Source: an uncultured Serinicoccus sp.
Lineage (GTDB): Bacteria > Actinomycetota > Actinomycetes > Actinomycetales > Dermatophilaceae
Length of the DNA stretch: 64,000 nucleotides
NCBI RefSeq assembly: GCF_947500995.1
Contig: NZ_CANMUA010000009.1
Span: 62,001 to 126,000, forward strand
Direction of reading: 5' to 3'
A model generated the notes under the pieces. It saw only the letters and a list, made by a program, of their open reading frames with translations, was not told where the DNA came from and ran no database searches. The position numbers and the translations under genes are program-made. Shown here piece after piece: positions 16,920-27,194 of the stretch (position 1 is its first letter; every line of letters begins with the position of its first letter).

Positions 16920-18448
16920 TGGCGCTCGCCCGGACCCACGCCGTCACCCTCAGCGGCGTCGAGGGGCGCCTGGTCACCGTGGAGGCGCAGGGGGCCGACG
17001 GGCTGCCCGCGACGGTGATGACCGGCCTGGCCGACAGCGCCTGTCGGCAGGCGCCGGACCGGGTGCGACCCGCCCTGCGCAACTGCGGGATGCCGGTCCC
17101 CCCACGGCGGTGGACCATCAACCTGTCCCCCGCGGGTGTCCCGAAGGCCGGCAGCGGTCTGGACCTCGCCATCGCGGTGGCGATGATGGCCGCCGAGGGT
17201 CACGTCCCCCCGGCGGCGGTCCGGGGGATCGCCCACGTGGGGGAGGTCGGCCTGGCCGGCGACGTCCGGCCGGTGCCGGGGGTGCTGCCGATGACGCTGG
17301 CCGCGGCCGCCGACGGGGTCGCCGAGCTGCTGGTGGCCGCGGACGCGGCGCGGGAGGCGGCCCTGGTGGCCGGGGTGCGGGTGCACCCGGTGCGCACGCT
17401 CGGCGACGTCCGGGCCTTCTACCTCGCCCGGTCCCGTGGTGAGGAGCTGCACCTCGAGCTGCCCCCGGCCGCGCCCTCGGCCCCGGCCCGGGTGCCCGAC
17501 CTCGGCGACGTCGTCGGACAGGCCGTGGCCCGGCAGGCGCTGGAGATCGCCGCTGCCGGGGGGCACCACCTCCTCCTCGTGGGCCCGCCGGGGGCGGGCA
17601 AGACGATGCTCGCCGAGCGGCTGCCCGGGATCCTGCCCGAGCTGGGCCCCGACGACGCGCTGGCGGTCACCGGCATCCACTCCGTCCTCGGGGCCCTCCC
17701 GGCGGATGACCGGCTCGTGACGCGCCCGCCCTTCGTGGCGCCGCACCACACGGCGTCCACGGCCGCGGTGATCGGCGGCGGGTCCCGCCTCATCCATCCG
17801 GGCGCCGTGTCGCGGGCTCACCGCGGCGTGCTCTTCCTCGACGAGGCGCCGGAGTTCCGGCGCGACGTCCTCGACGGTCTACGGCAGCCGCTGGAGTCGG
17901 GGGAGGTGCTCATCGCCCGCGCCGACCGGCACGTGCGGCTGCCCGCCCGTTTCCAGCTCGTGCTGGCGGCCAACCCGTGCCCGTGCGGCGGCGCCGGCGG
18001 TGCCTGCACGTGCCCGCCCTTCCGCCGGACCGGCTACCTCGGCCGCCTCTCCGGGCCGCTGCTGGACCGGATCGACCTCAAGCTGGGCGTGAGCGCGGTC
18101 ACCCGCGGTGATCTCGCGCTCCCGCCGGGCGAGCCCTCCACCGTGGTGGCGGACCGGGTGCGACGGGCCCGCGAGCGCCAGCGGGAGCGGTGGCGCACCC
18201 TCCCCTGGCTGCTCAACAGCGAGGTCCCCGGTGCCGTGCTGCGCGAGCAGCCCTGGCGCCTGGGCCCCGCCCAGCGGCGGCCCCTCGAACGCGCGATGGA
18301 CCGGGGCGCGCTGACGCTGCGCGGCCTGGACCGGGCCCTCCGGGTCGCCTGGACGCTGGCCGACCTGCGCGGGGCTCCGCGTCCCGACCTCGACGACGTC
18401 ACCCTGGCGCTGGACCTGCGCACGCCGAGCGGGGTGAAGGTGGCATGA
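16919..18448 (+). CDS. comM: YifB/ComM-family AAA+ ATPase (Mg-chelatase-like)
   Basis: 509 aa. The N-terminal Lon-like/ChlI domain (GLADSACRQAPDRVRPAL, INLSPAGVPKAGSGLDLAIA) precedes an AAA+ core with Walker A LVGPPGAGKTMLAERLPGIL near residue 222, Walker B GVLFLDEAPEF, and the ComM insert NPCPCGGAGGACTCPPF. ComM is a branch-migration helicase aiding recombination of transformed DNA in proteobacteria. It is coupled to yraN upstream and overlaps dprA downstream, forming a DNA-processing set. Confidence 0.95.
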   Translation: MALARTHAVTLSGVEGRLVTVEAQGADGLPATVMTGLADSACRQAPDRVRPALRNCGMPVPPRRWTINLSPAGVPKAGSGLDLAIAVAMMAAEGHVPPAAVRGIAHVGEVGLAGDVRPVPGVLPMTLAAAADGVAELLVAADAAREAALVAGVRVHPVRTLGDVRAFYLARSRGEELHLELPPAAPSAPARVPDLGDVVGQAVARQALEIAAAGGHHLLLVGPPGAGKTMLAERLPGILPELGPDDALAVTGIHSVLGALPADDRLVTRPPFVAPHHTASTAAVIGGGSRLIHPGAVSRAHRGVLFLDEAPEFRRDVLDGLRQPLESGEVLIARADRHVRLPARFQLVLAANPCPCGGAGGACTCPPFRRTGYLGRLSGPLLDRIDLKLGVSAVTRGDLALPPGEPSTVVADRVRRARERQRERWRTLPWLLNSEVPGAVLREQPWRLGPAQRRPLERAMDRGALTLRGLDRALRVAWTLADLRGAPRPDLDDVTLALDLRTPSGVKVA

Positions 18449-19557
18449 GCGGGGACGAGGAGCGTCGGGCGCGGATCCTGCTGTCCCGGCTGGCCGAGCC
18501 CTACGACGAGCGGGTCCAGCAGGTGGTGGCCGAGCACGGGGTCGTGGAGACCGTCGGCTACGCCCTGCGGGACGGGCGCGCCCCCGGGGGTCTGGACCTC
18601 GGGCGGCTCACGGCGCGGGTGTCGCGCGCGCAGGCCGTCGACGACGAGCGGATCGCCCGACGGCTGGGGGCCCGCATCCTCGTGCCGGGCGACCCCGAGT
18701 GGCCCGACGGTCTCGACCAGCTCGAGCACCCACCGTGGTGCCTCTGGGTGGGCGGCCCGGGTGACCTCGCCGACCTGGCCGAGCGCAGCGTCGCCGTGGT
18801 CGGTGCCCGGGCGAGCACGGCCTACGGCGACCACGTCACGGCCGGGCTGTGCGTCGACCTCGTGGCCCGTGGGTTCACGGTCGTCTCCGGGGCGGCCTTC
18901 GGCATCGACGCCACCGCCCATCGCGCGACGCTGTCGGCGGAGGGGTCCACCGTCGCGGTGCTGGCCGGAGGCGTCGACGTGCCCTACCCCCGCGCCAACA
19001 CCGATCTCATCGACCGCATCCGTCGCACCGGTGCCCTCGTCAGCGAGACCCCGCCAGGAGGCGCTCCGGCCCGCATGCGGTTCCTCGCCCGCAACCGCAT
19101 CATCGCCGGCGTCGCGCGGGGGACGGTGGTCGTGGAGGCGGGCCTGCGCTCCGGTGCGCGCTCGACGCTCAAGCACGCCCGGGAGCTGGGCCGGCCGGTG
19201 ATGGCGGTGCCGGGCTCGGTGGAGAGCCTCATGTCCCAGGGCACGCACGCGGAGATCCGGCTCGGCGCCGAGCTCGTCACGGACGGGGCCGAGGTGGCGG
19301 AGCTGGTGGGCCGCATCGGTGAGGATCTCGCGCCGGTCAAGCAGGGGGAGCGACGGGCCACGGACGGGCTGTCCGAGGACCTGCGCCGGGTGTGGCAGTG
19401 GCTGCGGCCGCGGTCGTCGAGCGCGGTGGACGACGTCATGGCGCGATCGGGCCTGACGCTCCGGGAGACGCTGGGGGCGCTGCGGGAGCTGGAGCGGGAG
19501 GGTCTGGCCGAGGAGCTCCTGGACGGGTGGCAGCGACGGCCCGTGGGGGCCCGATGA
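18445..19557 (+). CDS. dprA: DNA-processing protein DprA
   Basis: 370 aa. The Rossmann core has SVAVVGARASTAYGDHVTAG, FTVVSGAAFGIDATAHRATL, VDVPYPRANTDLIDRI, RMRFLARNRIIAGVARG and VMAVPGSVESLMSQGTHAEI, with a C-terminal winged helix (VDDVMARSGLTLRETLGAL). DprA loads RecA on incoming single-stranded DNA. The ATG overlaps the comM stop by four bases and the M23 gene overlaps its own stop, so comM-dprA-M23 are coupled. The frame extended to 18190 is shadow. Confidence 0.96.
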   Translation: MSGDEERRARILLSRLAEPYDERVQQVVAEHGVVETVGYALRDGRAPGGLDLGRLTARVSRAQAVDDERIARRLGARILVPGDPEWPDGLDQLEHPPWCLWVGGPGDLADLAERSVAVVGARASTAYGDHVTAGLCVDLVARGFTVVSGAAFGIDATAHRATLSAEGSTVAVLAGGVDVPYPRANTDLIDRIRRTGALVSETPPGGAPARMRFLARNRIIAGVARGTVVVEAGLRSGARSTLKHARELGRPVMAVPGSVESLMSQGTHAEIRLGAELVTDGAEVAELVGRIGEDLAPVKQGERRATDGLSEDLRRVWQWLRPRSSSAVDDVMARSGLTLRETLGALRELEREGLAEELLDGWQRRPVGAR

Positions 19558-20168
19558 ACCGGGCCAGGGGACTCGTCGTGACGGGCCTCGCAGCGCTCAC
19601 GGCCCTGGTGGCGCTCTCCGGGGCGGCGACCGTCCCGGTGGCCGCGGTGCCCACGACGACGCCACGGGTGTCCCCCTCCGGCGCGCTGGTCTCGGTCCTG
19701 CTGGGCCTGCGCGCTGCCGAGGACGACGCCGCCGCGGGAGACCGTGGCAGCACCGCGCTGTGGGGGTGGCCGCTCGCGGGCGTCCCGCAGGTCGTGCGGG
19801 GTTTCGACCCGCCCGAGGAGCGGTGGGGGAGCGGCCACCGGGGCGTCGACCTCGCCGCTCTGGCCGGCGAGAGGGTGCTGGCGGTGGACGAGGGCGTCGT
19901 GACCTTCAGCGGGGAGGTCGCCGGGGTGGGCGTGGTGAGCGTGACCCATGCCAGCGGCCTGCGCAGCACCTACCAGCCGGTCGTGGACAGGGTGGCGCAG
20001 GGAGTACGGGTCGCCCGGGGCGACCCCCTCGGGCGGGTGGCGTCCGGGGGCCACTGCCCGGTCCACGACTGCCTGCACCTCGGGGCCGTGCGGGGTCGTG
20101 ACGGCTACGTCGACCCGACGCCGCTGCTGCTCGGGGTGCAGCTGACCCTGCTCCCCCACGAGGGGTGA
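19554..20168 (+). CDS. Exported M23-family (LytM-like) peptidase
   Basis: 204 aa with an N-terminal signal peptide (LVVTGLAALTALVALSGAA) and probable cleavage after about residue 32. The M23 domain shows GSGHRGVDLAALAGERVLAV (metal-binding HxxxD), VVSVTHASGLRSTYQPV and CLHLGAV near the end (HLH-type motif). Such proteins cleave peptidoglycan cross-links or activate amidases. ATG overlaps the dprA stop (ATGA). The position between dprA and xerC, in place of whiG-like genes of streptomycetes, is common in actinobacteria. Confidence 0.9.
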   Translation: MNRARGLVVTGLAALTALVALSGAATVPVAAVPTTTPRVSPSGALVSVLLGLRAAEDDAAAGDRGSTALWGWPLAGVPQVVRGFDPPEERWGSGHRGVDLAALAGERVLAVDEGVVTFSGEVAGVGVVSVTHASGLRSTYQPVVDRVAQGVRVARGDPLGRVASGGHCPVHDCLHLGAVRGRDGYVDPTPLLLGVQLTLLPHEG

Positions 20169-20220
20169 GCCACCGGGCGGACGGGTGCTGGACCGACGGC
20201 AGGAGCAGGTGGGACCAGGG

Positions 20221-20306
20221 CGGACGGATGAGGGGAGTCGCGGTCAGGCGCGTGGGTGGGCCCGCTGGGGGACGGACGCGGGGAGTCCCGGTCAGGCGCG
20301 CGGGTG
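20221..20306. repeat. Imperfect direct duplication at the xerC 3' end
   Basis: GGGGAGTCGCGGTCAGGCGC at 20232 recurs as GGGGAGTCCCGGTCAGGCGC at 20280, an offset of 48 bp, with similarity extending over about 36 bp in each copy. The second copy contains the true xerC stop and last codons; the first is a duplicated remnant in the convergent gap with the M23 peptidase gene. Confidence 0.7.
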
Positions 20307-21248
20307 CGCCTGCTGGTAGGCGGAGCGCAGGCGCTCCACCGACACGTGGGTGTAGATCTGGGTGGTCGCCAGGCTCGCATGGCCCAGGAGCTCCTGGACG
20401 GTGCGCAGGTCGGCGCCGCCCTCGAGCAGGTGGGTGGCCGCGCTGTGCCGTAGCCCGTGCGGCCCCAGGGGCGGGGTGTCCGGCAGGTGGGCGAGCAGGC
20501 CCTGCAGGCTGGACCTGACCTGCCGCTGGTCCACCCGGCGACCACGGCGCCCGAGGAAGAGCGCGGGACCCGACTCGGCCGTCACCAGGCGAGGGCGTCC
20601 GGCGTCGAGCCACGCCGTGGTCGCCTCGGTCGCGGGGGTGCCGAACGGCACGATGCGCTCCTTGCCGCCCTTGCCCAGCACCCGGGCGGTCCCGCTCCGC
20701 AGGTCCACGTCGTCGATGTCGAGGCCGGTCAGCTCGCCCACGCGCATCCCGGAGGCGTAGAGCAGCTCCAGCATGGCCCGGTTGCGCTGGTGCAGCGGGT
20801 CGTCGTCGTCGGCCGCGACGGCCGCGAGGTCCATGAGCGCAGCGGCCTGGGGGGCCCGCAGCACACCGGGCAGATAGGCGTCCTTCCCGGGGGCGAGCAG
20901 TCGCAGCGCGGGGTCGGCGGGAAGCCTTCCGGTGCGCTGCGCCCACCGGAAGAACGTCTTGGTGCAGGCCGCGCGACGGGAGACGCTGGACCGGGCCGCG
21001 CCCGCGGCGCCCAGCCCGGCCAACCAGGCGCGCAGGTCACCCAGCCGCACCGCGGCGGCGTCCGGCACCTCGCGGCGGGCCAGGAAGGTGTCCAGGGCGC
21101 GCAGGTCGGCCAGGTAGGCGCGCACGGTGTGCGGAGAGCGCCCCTTCTCGATCTCCAGGTGCTGCGCGAACTCCGCCAGCAGGCGCTCGCCGAGGACCCT
21201 CGGGGCCGGCGCCTCGACGTCGCCGCCGGATCCGCCTCGGTCGCTCAC
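20292..21248 (-). CDS. xerC: Tyrosine recombinase XerC
   Basis: 318 aa from GTG 21248 (340 if ATG 21314 is used; the extra residues are low-complexity). The N-terminal SAM-like domain ([20 protein letters not shown]) precedes the catalytic domain. The tetrad is visible: Arg in [18 protein letters not shown], His and Arg in [18 protein letters not shown], His in [10 protein letters not shown], and the nucleophile Tyr in TTQIYTHV (about residue 299). It resolves chromosome dimers with XerD at dif. The chromosomal context is the conserved one, so it is not a mobile-element integrase. The C-terminal end is duplicated downstream. Confidence 0.93.
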   Translation of the reverse strand: MSDRGGSGGDVEAPAPRVLGERLLAEFAQHLEIEKGRSPHTVRAYLADLRALDTFLARREVPDAAAVRLGDLRAWLAGLGAAGAARSSVSRRAACTKTFFRWAQRTGRLPADPALRLLAPGKDAYLPGVLRAPQAAALMDLAAVAADDDDPLHQRNRAMLELLYASGMRVGELTGLDIDDVDLRSGTARVLGKGGKERIVPFGTPATEATTAWLDAGRPRLVTAESGPALFLGRRGRRVDQRQVRSSLQGLLAHLPDTPPLGPHGLRHSAATHLLEGGADLRTVQELLGHASLATTQIYTHVSVERLRSAYQQAHPRA

Positions 21249-21362
21249 AGGACCGCGACCTGGCTCGTCACCCGTGCCAGCCGGGTGCCCGCCACCCGGT
21301 CGTGGGGACGCCACGACGCAGGCGCTCTCGTCGGGGGCGCGGACGGCATACCGGCGAGCCTG

Positions 21363-22526
21363 TCAGGCACCGCCGAGACGGTGCAGGCGGCGCGCCGCCT
21401 CGCGCAGAACCTCGTCCTGCTTGCAGAAGGCGAAGCGCACCAGGCTGCGCACCGGTGCGGGGTCGTCGCAGAACACGGAGACCGGCACGCCGACCAGGCC
21501 GAGCTCCTCCGGCATGCGGCGGCAGAAGTCCACCGCGTCCTCGACGCCGTGGGGGGCGAGGTCGGCGATGACGAAGTAGCTGCCCTGGCAGGGGCTGACC
21601 GGCACCCCGACCTCCCCGAGCGCGTCGACCAGCAGGTCCCGCTTGTCCTGCAGCTGTCGGGCGAAGCCGTGGAAGAACTCGTCGGGCATGGACAGGCCGT
21701 GGGCGACCGCCGGTTGCAGGTGCGTCACCCCGACGAAGGTGAGGAACTGCTTCACCGCCGCGACCGCATCCACCAGCTCCCGCGGCCCGCTCACCCAGCC
21801 CGTCTTCCACCCCGTGAGGGAGAAGGTCTTGCCCACCGACGAGATGGTCAGCGTCCGCTCGAACATCCCCGGCAGCGCGGCGACGGGGAGGTGGCGCCGC
21901 CCGTCGAAGACCAGGTGCTCGTAGACCTCGTCGGAGACGACCACGAGGTCGTGCTCGCGCGCGAGCGCGGCGATCCCCTCCAGCTCGGCGGCGGTGAAGA
22001 CCTTGCCGGTCGGGTTGTGCGGGGTGTTGAGGACGAGGACGCGGGTGCGGTCGGTCACGGCCGCGCGCAGCTCATCGAGGTCGAGCGACAGGTCGGGGAA
22101 GCGCAGCTGCACGCTGCGGCGCACGCCGCCGGCCATCGCGACCGCAGCACCGTAGGAGTCGTAGGACGGCTCGATGACCAGGACCTCCTCGCCGGGCTCG
22201 ACCAGGGCGATGAGGGAGGCGGCGATCGCCTCGGTCGCGCCGACCGTGACGAGGACCTGCGTCTGCGGGTCGAGCGGTATGCCGTACCACCGCTCCTGGT
22301 GCTCGGCCACCGCCTCGCGCAGCACGGGCAGGCCACGGGCCGGGGCGTACTGGTTGAGGCCCTCCTGCAGGCCGCGCGCCGCGAGGTCGAGCATCTCCTG
22401 TGGGCCGTCGGTGTCCGGGAAGCCCTGACCGAGGTTGACCGCGTCGAACTGCAGGGCACGCTGGGTCATCTCGGCGAAGACGCTGGTGCCGAACGGCTGG
22501 AGTCGCTGGACGAGAGGATCGCTCAT
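21363..22526 (-). CDS. Class I/II PLP-dependent aminotransferase (DapC/YbdL-like)
   Basis: 387 aa. Fold-type I aminotransferase motifs are [47 protein letters not shown] and the PLP-binding lysine in [16 protein letters not shown]. The closest subfamily by eye is the kynurenine/methionine aminotransferase group, which includes actinobacterial N-succinyldiaminopimelate aminotransferases; the true substrate is uncertain. The start ATG at 22526 ([13 protein letters not shown]) is 6 nt from TACCGT. It is divergent from rpsB; a frame extending to 22655 would overlap the rpsB leader. Confidence 0.88.
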   Translation of the reverse strand: MSDPLVQRLQPFGTSVFAEMTQRALQFDAVNLGQGFPDTDGPQEMLDLAARGLQEGLNQYAPARGLPVLREAVAEHQERWYGIPLDPQTQVLVTVGATEAIAASLIALVEPGEEVLVIEPSYDSYGAAVAMAGGVRRSVQLRFPDLSLDLDELRAAVTDRTRVLVLNTPHNPTGKVFTAAELEGIAALAREHDLVVVSDEVYEHLVFDGRRHLPVAALPGMFERTLTISSVGKTFSLTGWKTGWVSGPRELVDAVAAVKQFLTFVGVTHLQPAVAHGLSMPDEFFHGFARQLQDKRDLLVDALGEVGVPVSPCQGSYFVIADLAPHGVEDAVDFCRRMPEELGLVGVPVSVFCDDPAPVRSLVRFAFCKQDEVLREAARRLHRLGGA

Positions 22527-22532
22527 CGGTCC

Positions 22533-22538
22533 ACGGTA
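22533..22538 (-). promoter_or_regulatory. -10 box TACCGT for the aminotransferase gene
   Basis: On the minus strand TACCGT is 6 nt before the ATG at 22526, with no RBS between, indicating a leaderless start. Confidence 0.4.
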
Positions 22539-22567
22539 ACGATTCGTCCGGAGGCGGGCCGCTGCCG

Positions 22568-22573
22568 TACCCT
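22568..22573 (+). promoter_or_regulatory. -10 box TACCCT for rpsB
   Basis: TACCCT predicts an rpsB mRNA start near 22580 and a leader of about 205 nt, which is gene-free and GC-rich. Confidence 0.45.
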
Positions 22574-22784
22574 GGGCCCTACGTGCGTCTCCTCCTGCCC
22601 TCGGGCCGGTGCGACGCGCGAATTCGCGCCCGGGCGCGACCGGTGCACACCGCATACCTCCACGGTAGGCGGCTCGTCACCGGTGGCGCACCCCGCGGTC
22701 CCACGTCCGTGCCAGCACGGACGCGGGTGGGGAGCGTCCCCGGGCCAGGACACAACTGCCATCGAGAAGAAAGCGAGACACGGC

Positions 22785-23753
22785 ATGGCCGTCGTCACCA
22801 TGCGCCAGCTCCTGGAGAGCGGCGTCCACTTCGGGCACCAGACCCGTCGTTGGAACCCCAAGATGAAGCGCTTCATCATGACCGAGCGCAACGGCATCTA
22901 CATCATCGACCTGCAGCAGTCGCTGACGTACCTCAACGAGGCGTACGACTTCGTCAAGCAGACCGTCGCGCACGGTGGGTCGATCATGTTCGTCGGCACC
23001 AAGAAGCAGGCCCAGGAGTCCATCGCCGAGCAGGCCACGCGGGTCGGGATGCCCTACGTCAACCACCGCTGGCTGGGCGGCATGCTCACCAACTTCCAGA
23101 CCGTCTCCAAGCGCCTCACGCGCATGAAGGAGCTCGAGGAGATCGACTTCGACGACGTGGCCGGCAGCGGCCGCACGAAGAAGGAGCTCCTCATGATGCG
23201 GCGCGAGTACGAGAAGCTCGCCAAGACGCTCGGCGGTATCCGCGACATGCAGAAGGTGCCCTCGGCCGTCTGGGTCGTCGACACCAAGAAGGAGCACCTG
23301 GCCGTCACCGAGGCCCGCAAGCTCGGCCTGCCGGTCATCGCGATCCTCGACACCAACTGCGACCCGGACGAGGTCGACTACAAGATCCCGGGCAACGACG
23401 ACGCGATCCGCTCCGTCACCCTGCTGACCCGCGTGGTCGCCGACGCGGTCGCCGACGGTCTCATCTCCCGCTCCGGCGGTAGCAGCGCCGCCACCGGCGA
23501 GGAGGCGGCCGCCAACGAGCCGATGGCCGAGTGGGAGCGCGAGCTGCTCGCCGGCTCCGAGGGGTCCGAGCCCACCGTCGGTGCCGAGCAGGCCACCTCC
23601 GAGGACGCGAACGCGGCCGCGGCGGGTGCCGAGGCCGAGGAGGCGCAGGCAGCCGACACCGCGGCGGAGACCGCCGACGCGACCGAGGCGGCGGCGGAGA
23701 CCGCCGAGGCCGGGGAGCCCACCGAGGCGACCGCCGAGACCACCCAGTCCTGA
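22785..23753 (+). CDS. rpsB: 30S ribosomal protein S2
   Basis: 322 aa. The S2 core occupies about residues 1-230: [71 protein letters not shown]. The last 70 or so residues are an Ala/Glu/Thr-rich repetitive tail ([18 protein letters not shown]), an extension found in many actinobacterial S2 proteins and probably disordered. The ATG at 22785 matches the family; the long upstream open frame is antisense shadow of the aminotransferase and xerC. It is followed by tsf 32 bp downstream, the universal pairing. Confidence 0.98.
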   Translation: MAVVTMRQLLESGVHFGHQTRRWNPKMKRFIMTERNGIYIIDLQQSLTYLNEAYDFVKQTVAHGGSIMFVGTKKQAQESIAEQATRVGMPYVNHRWLGGMLTNFQTVSKRLTRMKELEEIDFDDVAGSGRTKKELLMMRREYEKLAKTLGGIRDMQKVPSAVWVVDTKKEHLAVTEARKLGLPVIAILDTNCDPDEVDYKIPGNDDAIRSVTLLTRVVADAVADGLISRSGGSSAATGEEAAANEPMAEWERELLAGSEGSEPTVGAEQATSEDANAAAAGAEAEEAQAADTAAETADATEAAAETAEAGEPTEATAETTQS

Positions 23754-23785
23754 CCCCTCCCTCACGAAGGAGCAAGCAAGCACTC

Positions 23786-24613
<828 letters not shown>

Positions 24614-24640
24614 CGCCGGCTGAGCTCCGCTCAGCATTGA

Positions 24641-24682
24641 CCGGAAGGCCGGGCCCCGCACCGTCGGGGCCCGGCCTTCCGG
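24641..24682 (+). terminator. tsf terminator hairpin
   Basis: CCGGAAGGCCGGGCCCCG (24641-24658) pairs perfectly over 18 bp with CGGGGCCCGGCCTTCCGG (24665-24682) around a 6-nt loop. There is no T-tract, as is usual for such actinobacterial hairpins. Confidence 0.85.
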
Positions 24683-24770
24683 CGTCGCTGCCGGCGTGGG
24701 TCGGGCGGTATGCGGCAGGTGCGGGAACCTGTCCGGTCGGGTCGAGGTGGTCGGGGAGGTCCGGGGGAGG

Positions 24771-24776
24771 CAGGAT
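24771..24776 (+). promoter_or_regulatory. -10 box CAGGAT for the Nudix-related gene
   Basis: CAGGAT is 6 nt before the GTG at 24783 and no separate RBS is seen. Confidence 0.35.
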
Positions 24777-24782
24777 GAGGCG

Positions 24783-25670
24783 GTGACCGCCGACCTGAGT
24801 GCCGAGCTGGTCGCCGTGGTGACCGCGGTCGACGACGACCGCCCCCTGGTGCTCACCTCGGGGGAACGCCCTCGGCTGCCGGCCGGGGCGCTGCGCTCGG
24901 AGCACCGCTCCATGCAGGCCGGGCTCAGCGCGTGGGTCGAGCAGCAGACGGGGCACCGGCTGGGCTACGTCGAGCAGCTCTACACCTTCGCCGACGGCGA
25001 CCCGGGGGCGCGGCGTGCGGTCTCGGTCTCCTACCTCGGCCTCACCCGTGCCGTGTCCGGCCCGCTGTGGCGCGACTGGTACGCCTTCTTCCCCTGGGAG
25101 GACCACCGGGGGCTCGAGCAGCCAGGGACGTCGGGGGCCCTGCTGGTGGAGCGGACCGTGGCACCGCTGCTGACCGAGTGGGTCGAGAGCGCCCCTCGAG
25201 GGGAGCGGAGCGCCCGTCGGCGCCGGGCCGACATCTGCTTCGGCCTGGGCGGCCGTGCCTGGGCGCCCGAGCTGGCCCTGCAACGTTACGAGCTGCTCTG
25301 GGAGGCGGGCCTCATCCCCGAGGCCGGCGCGTCCCTGGTGCCGGGGGACCCCATGGAGTCCGACCACCGGCGCATCCTCGCCACCGCGCTGTCCCGCCTG
25401 CGCGCCACGATCCAGTACCGACCCGTGGTCTTCGAGCTCGTGCCCGAGACCTTCACCCTGGGCCGGCTGCAGCGCACGGTCGAGGCGCTCGCCGGGCGAC
25501 GGCTGCACAAGCAGAACTTCCGGCGTCTGGTGACCGGGCAGGAGCTCGTCGAGGAGACGGGGCAGATCTCCGCGGACACCGGGGGCCGGCCGGCCCGCCT
25601 CTACCGCTTCCGCCGGGCCGTGCTGGACGAGCGGCAGGTGGCGGGCACCAAGCTCCCGACGCCCCGTTGA
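24783..25670 (+). CDS. Nudix-related protein with C-terminal winged helix (NrtR-like)
   Basis: 295 aa. The first 160 or so residues resemble a Nudix fold ([37 protein letters not shown]) but the Nudix box lacks its REUxEE glutamates, so hydrolysis is doubtful. The C-terminal third ([40 protein letters not shown]) matches the winged-helix half of NrtR regulators, which sense ADP-ribose and control NAD genes. An alternative is a catalytically dead Nudix protein of other function. It lies alone between the tsf terminator and pyrH, and ends 92 bp before pyrH. Confidence 0.75.
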   Translation: MTADLSAELVAVVTAVDDDRPLVLTSGERPRLPAGALRSEHRSMQAGLSAWVEQQTGHRLGYVEQLYTFADGDPGARRAVSVSYLGLTRAVSGPLWRDWYAFFPWEDHRGLEQPGTSGALLVERTVAPLLTEWVESAPRGERSARRRRADICFGLGGRAWAPELALQRYELLWEAGLIPEAGASLVPGDPMESDHRRILATALSRLRATIQYRPVVFELVPETFTLGRLQRTVEALAGRRLHKQNFRRLVTGQELVEETGQISADTGGRPARLYRFRRAVLDERQVAGTKLPTPR

Positions 25671-25762
25671 GGCAGCGGTGCCTGGGCCGGCGCGATCGCC
25701 GCACCCCGGCGCGTGTGGCAGGATCGAGCGACCGCCCCAGCCTCGATCACCGGAGGACCCCC

Positions 25763-26542
25763 ATGCCCACGACCACGACCGCGCCCGCGCACCGGACCGC
25801 GACGAGCCACGACCTGTCTTCCCAGCACCCGGGTCGGGCGCGTCGAGTCCTGCTCAAGCTCTCCGGCGAGGCCTTCGGCGGGGGGCACGTCGGCGTCGAC
25901 CCGGACGTGGTCAAGGGGATCGCCCACCAGATCGCGGACGCGCACCGCTCCGGGGTGCAGATCGCCGTGGTGATCGGCGGGGGCAACTTCTTCCGTGGCG
26001 CCGAGCTCCAGCAGCGGGGCATGGAGCGGGCCCGGGCGGACTACATGGGGATGCTGGGGACCGTGATGAACTGCCTCGCGCTGCAGGACTTCCTGGAGAA
26101 GGAGGGGGTGGACACCCGCGTGCAGACGGCGATCACCATGGGCCAGGTCGCCGAGCCCTACATCCCCCGTCGCGCCATGCGCCACCTCGAGAAGGGCCGG
26201 GTCGTCATCTTCGGCGCCGGCGCCGGTATGCCGTACTTCTCCACCGACACGGTCTCGGCGCAGCGGGCCCTGGAGATCAAGTGCGACCAGGTGCTCATGA
26301 GCAAGCACGGGGTGGACGGCGTCTACACCGCGGACCCGCGCACCGACGACCAGGCCCGCAAGCTGGAGGAGCTGACCTTCTCCGACGCCCTCGTCGGCAA
26401 CCTGCGCGTCGTCGACGCCGCCGCGTTCAGCCTCTGCATGGACAACGAGCTGCCGATGCTCGTCTTCGGCATGGACGGCGAGGACTCCATCACCCGGGCG
26501 ATCAAGGGTGAGAGGATCGGGACACTCGTGACGGCGGGCTGA
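25763..26542 (+). CDS. pyrH: Uridylate kinase
   Basis: 259 aa UMP kinase of the amino-acid-kinase fold, making UDP for pyrimidine synthesis. Motifs: [68 protein letters not shown] and the C-terminal RIGTLVTAG. About 25 Thr/Ala-rich residues precede the core. The ATG at 25763 follows CGGAGGA. It pairs with frr downstream as in nearly all bacteria. GGTATGCC (26225-26232) encodes part of GAGMPY. Confidence 0.97.
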   Translation: MPTTTTAPAHRTATSHDLSSQHPGRARRVLLKLSGEAFGGGHVGVDPDVVKGIAHQIADAHRSGVQIAVVIGGGNFFRGAELQQRGMERARADYMGMLGTVMNCLALQDFLEKEGVDTRVQTAITMGQVAEPYIPRRAMRHLEKGRVVIFGAGAGMPYFSTDTVSAQRALEIKCDQVLMSKHGVDGVYTADPRTDDQARKLEELTFSDALVGNLRVVDAAAFSLCMDNELPMLVFGMDGEDSITRAIKGERIGTLVTAG

Positions 26543-26599
26543 CCGCCGCACCGCCCCGCACCACCCGCACCACGACATACCACGCAAGGAGCACCCACG

Positions 26600-27166
26600 A
26601 TGTCCGAGGTCGTCGAGATGGCCCTCATGGAGGCCGAGGAGAAGATGGACAAGGCGCTGGAGGTGGCCCGCGAGGACATGGCGTCCATCCGCACCGGTCG
26701 CGCCCACCCCGGCATGTTCACCAAGCTCGAGGTCGACTACTACGGTGCGCCGACCCCGCTGCAGCAGCTCGCCAGCTTCAGCATCCAGGACGCCCGCACG
26801 GTGCTCATCACCCCCTACGACAGGTCGGCGATGAAGGACATCGAGAAGGCGTTGCGCGAGGCCGACCTGGGGGCCAACCCGAGCAACGACGGCAACGCCA
26901 TCCGCATCGTCATGCCGCAGCTCACCGAGGAGCGGCGGCGCGAGTACATCAAGCTGGCCCACGCCAAGGGCGAGGACGCCAAGGTCTCGGTGCGACACGT
27001 GCGTCGGCACGCCAAGGACGTCATCGACCGGGCCGTCAAGGACGGCGAGATCGGTGAGGACGACGGCAGCCGCGGGGAGAAGGAGCTCGAGGCGCTGACC
27101 CGGCGGCACGTCGAGGTCGTCGACGACATCCTCAAGCACAAGGAGGCCGAGCTGCTCGAGGTGTGA
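26600..27166 (+). CDS. frr: Ribosome recycling factor
   Basis: 188 aa. RRF splits post-termination ribosomes with EF-G. The family signature is present: [80 protein letters not shown]. The ATG follows GCAAGGAGCACCCACG. The 57-bp gap after pyrH contains only this RBS region. cdsA follows 28 bp downstream. Confidence 0.98.
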   Translation: MSEVVEMALMEAEEKMDKALEVAREDMASIRTGRAHPGMFTKLEVDYYGAPTPLQQLASFSIQDARTVLITPYDRSAMKDIEKALREADLGANPSNDGNAIRIVMPQLTEERRREYIKLAHAKGEDAKVSVRHVRRHAKDVIDRAVKDGEIGEDDGSRGEKELEALTRRHVEVVDDILKHKEAELLEV

Positions 27167-27194
27167 GCAGCTCAGCCCGAGGGGGAGGGACCCG

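Noticed and set aside
20292-21248. Integrase of a mobile element
   Set aside because: The tyrosine recombinase sits in the conserved dprA-rpsB interval and has XerC domain layout; no att sites or phage genes are nearby.
20457-22784. A 776-codon open extension upstream of rpsB
   Set aside because: It runs antisense to xerC and the aminotransferase, has shadow composition, and the S2 N-terminus is at 22785.
23475-23753. Separate small gene at the rpsB 3' end
   Set aside because: The Ala/Glu-rich stretch is in frame with S2 and is a known type of C-terminal extension.
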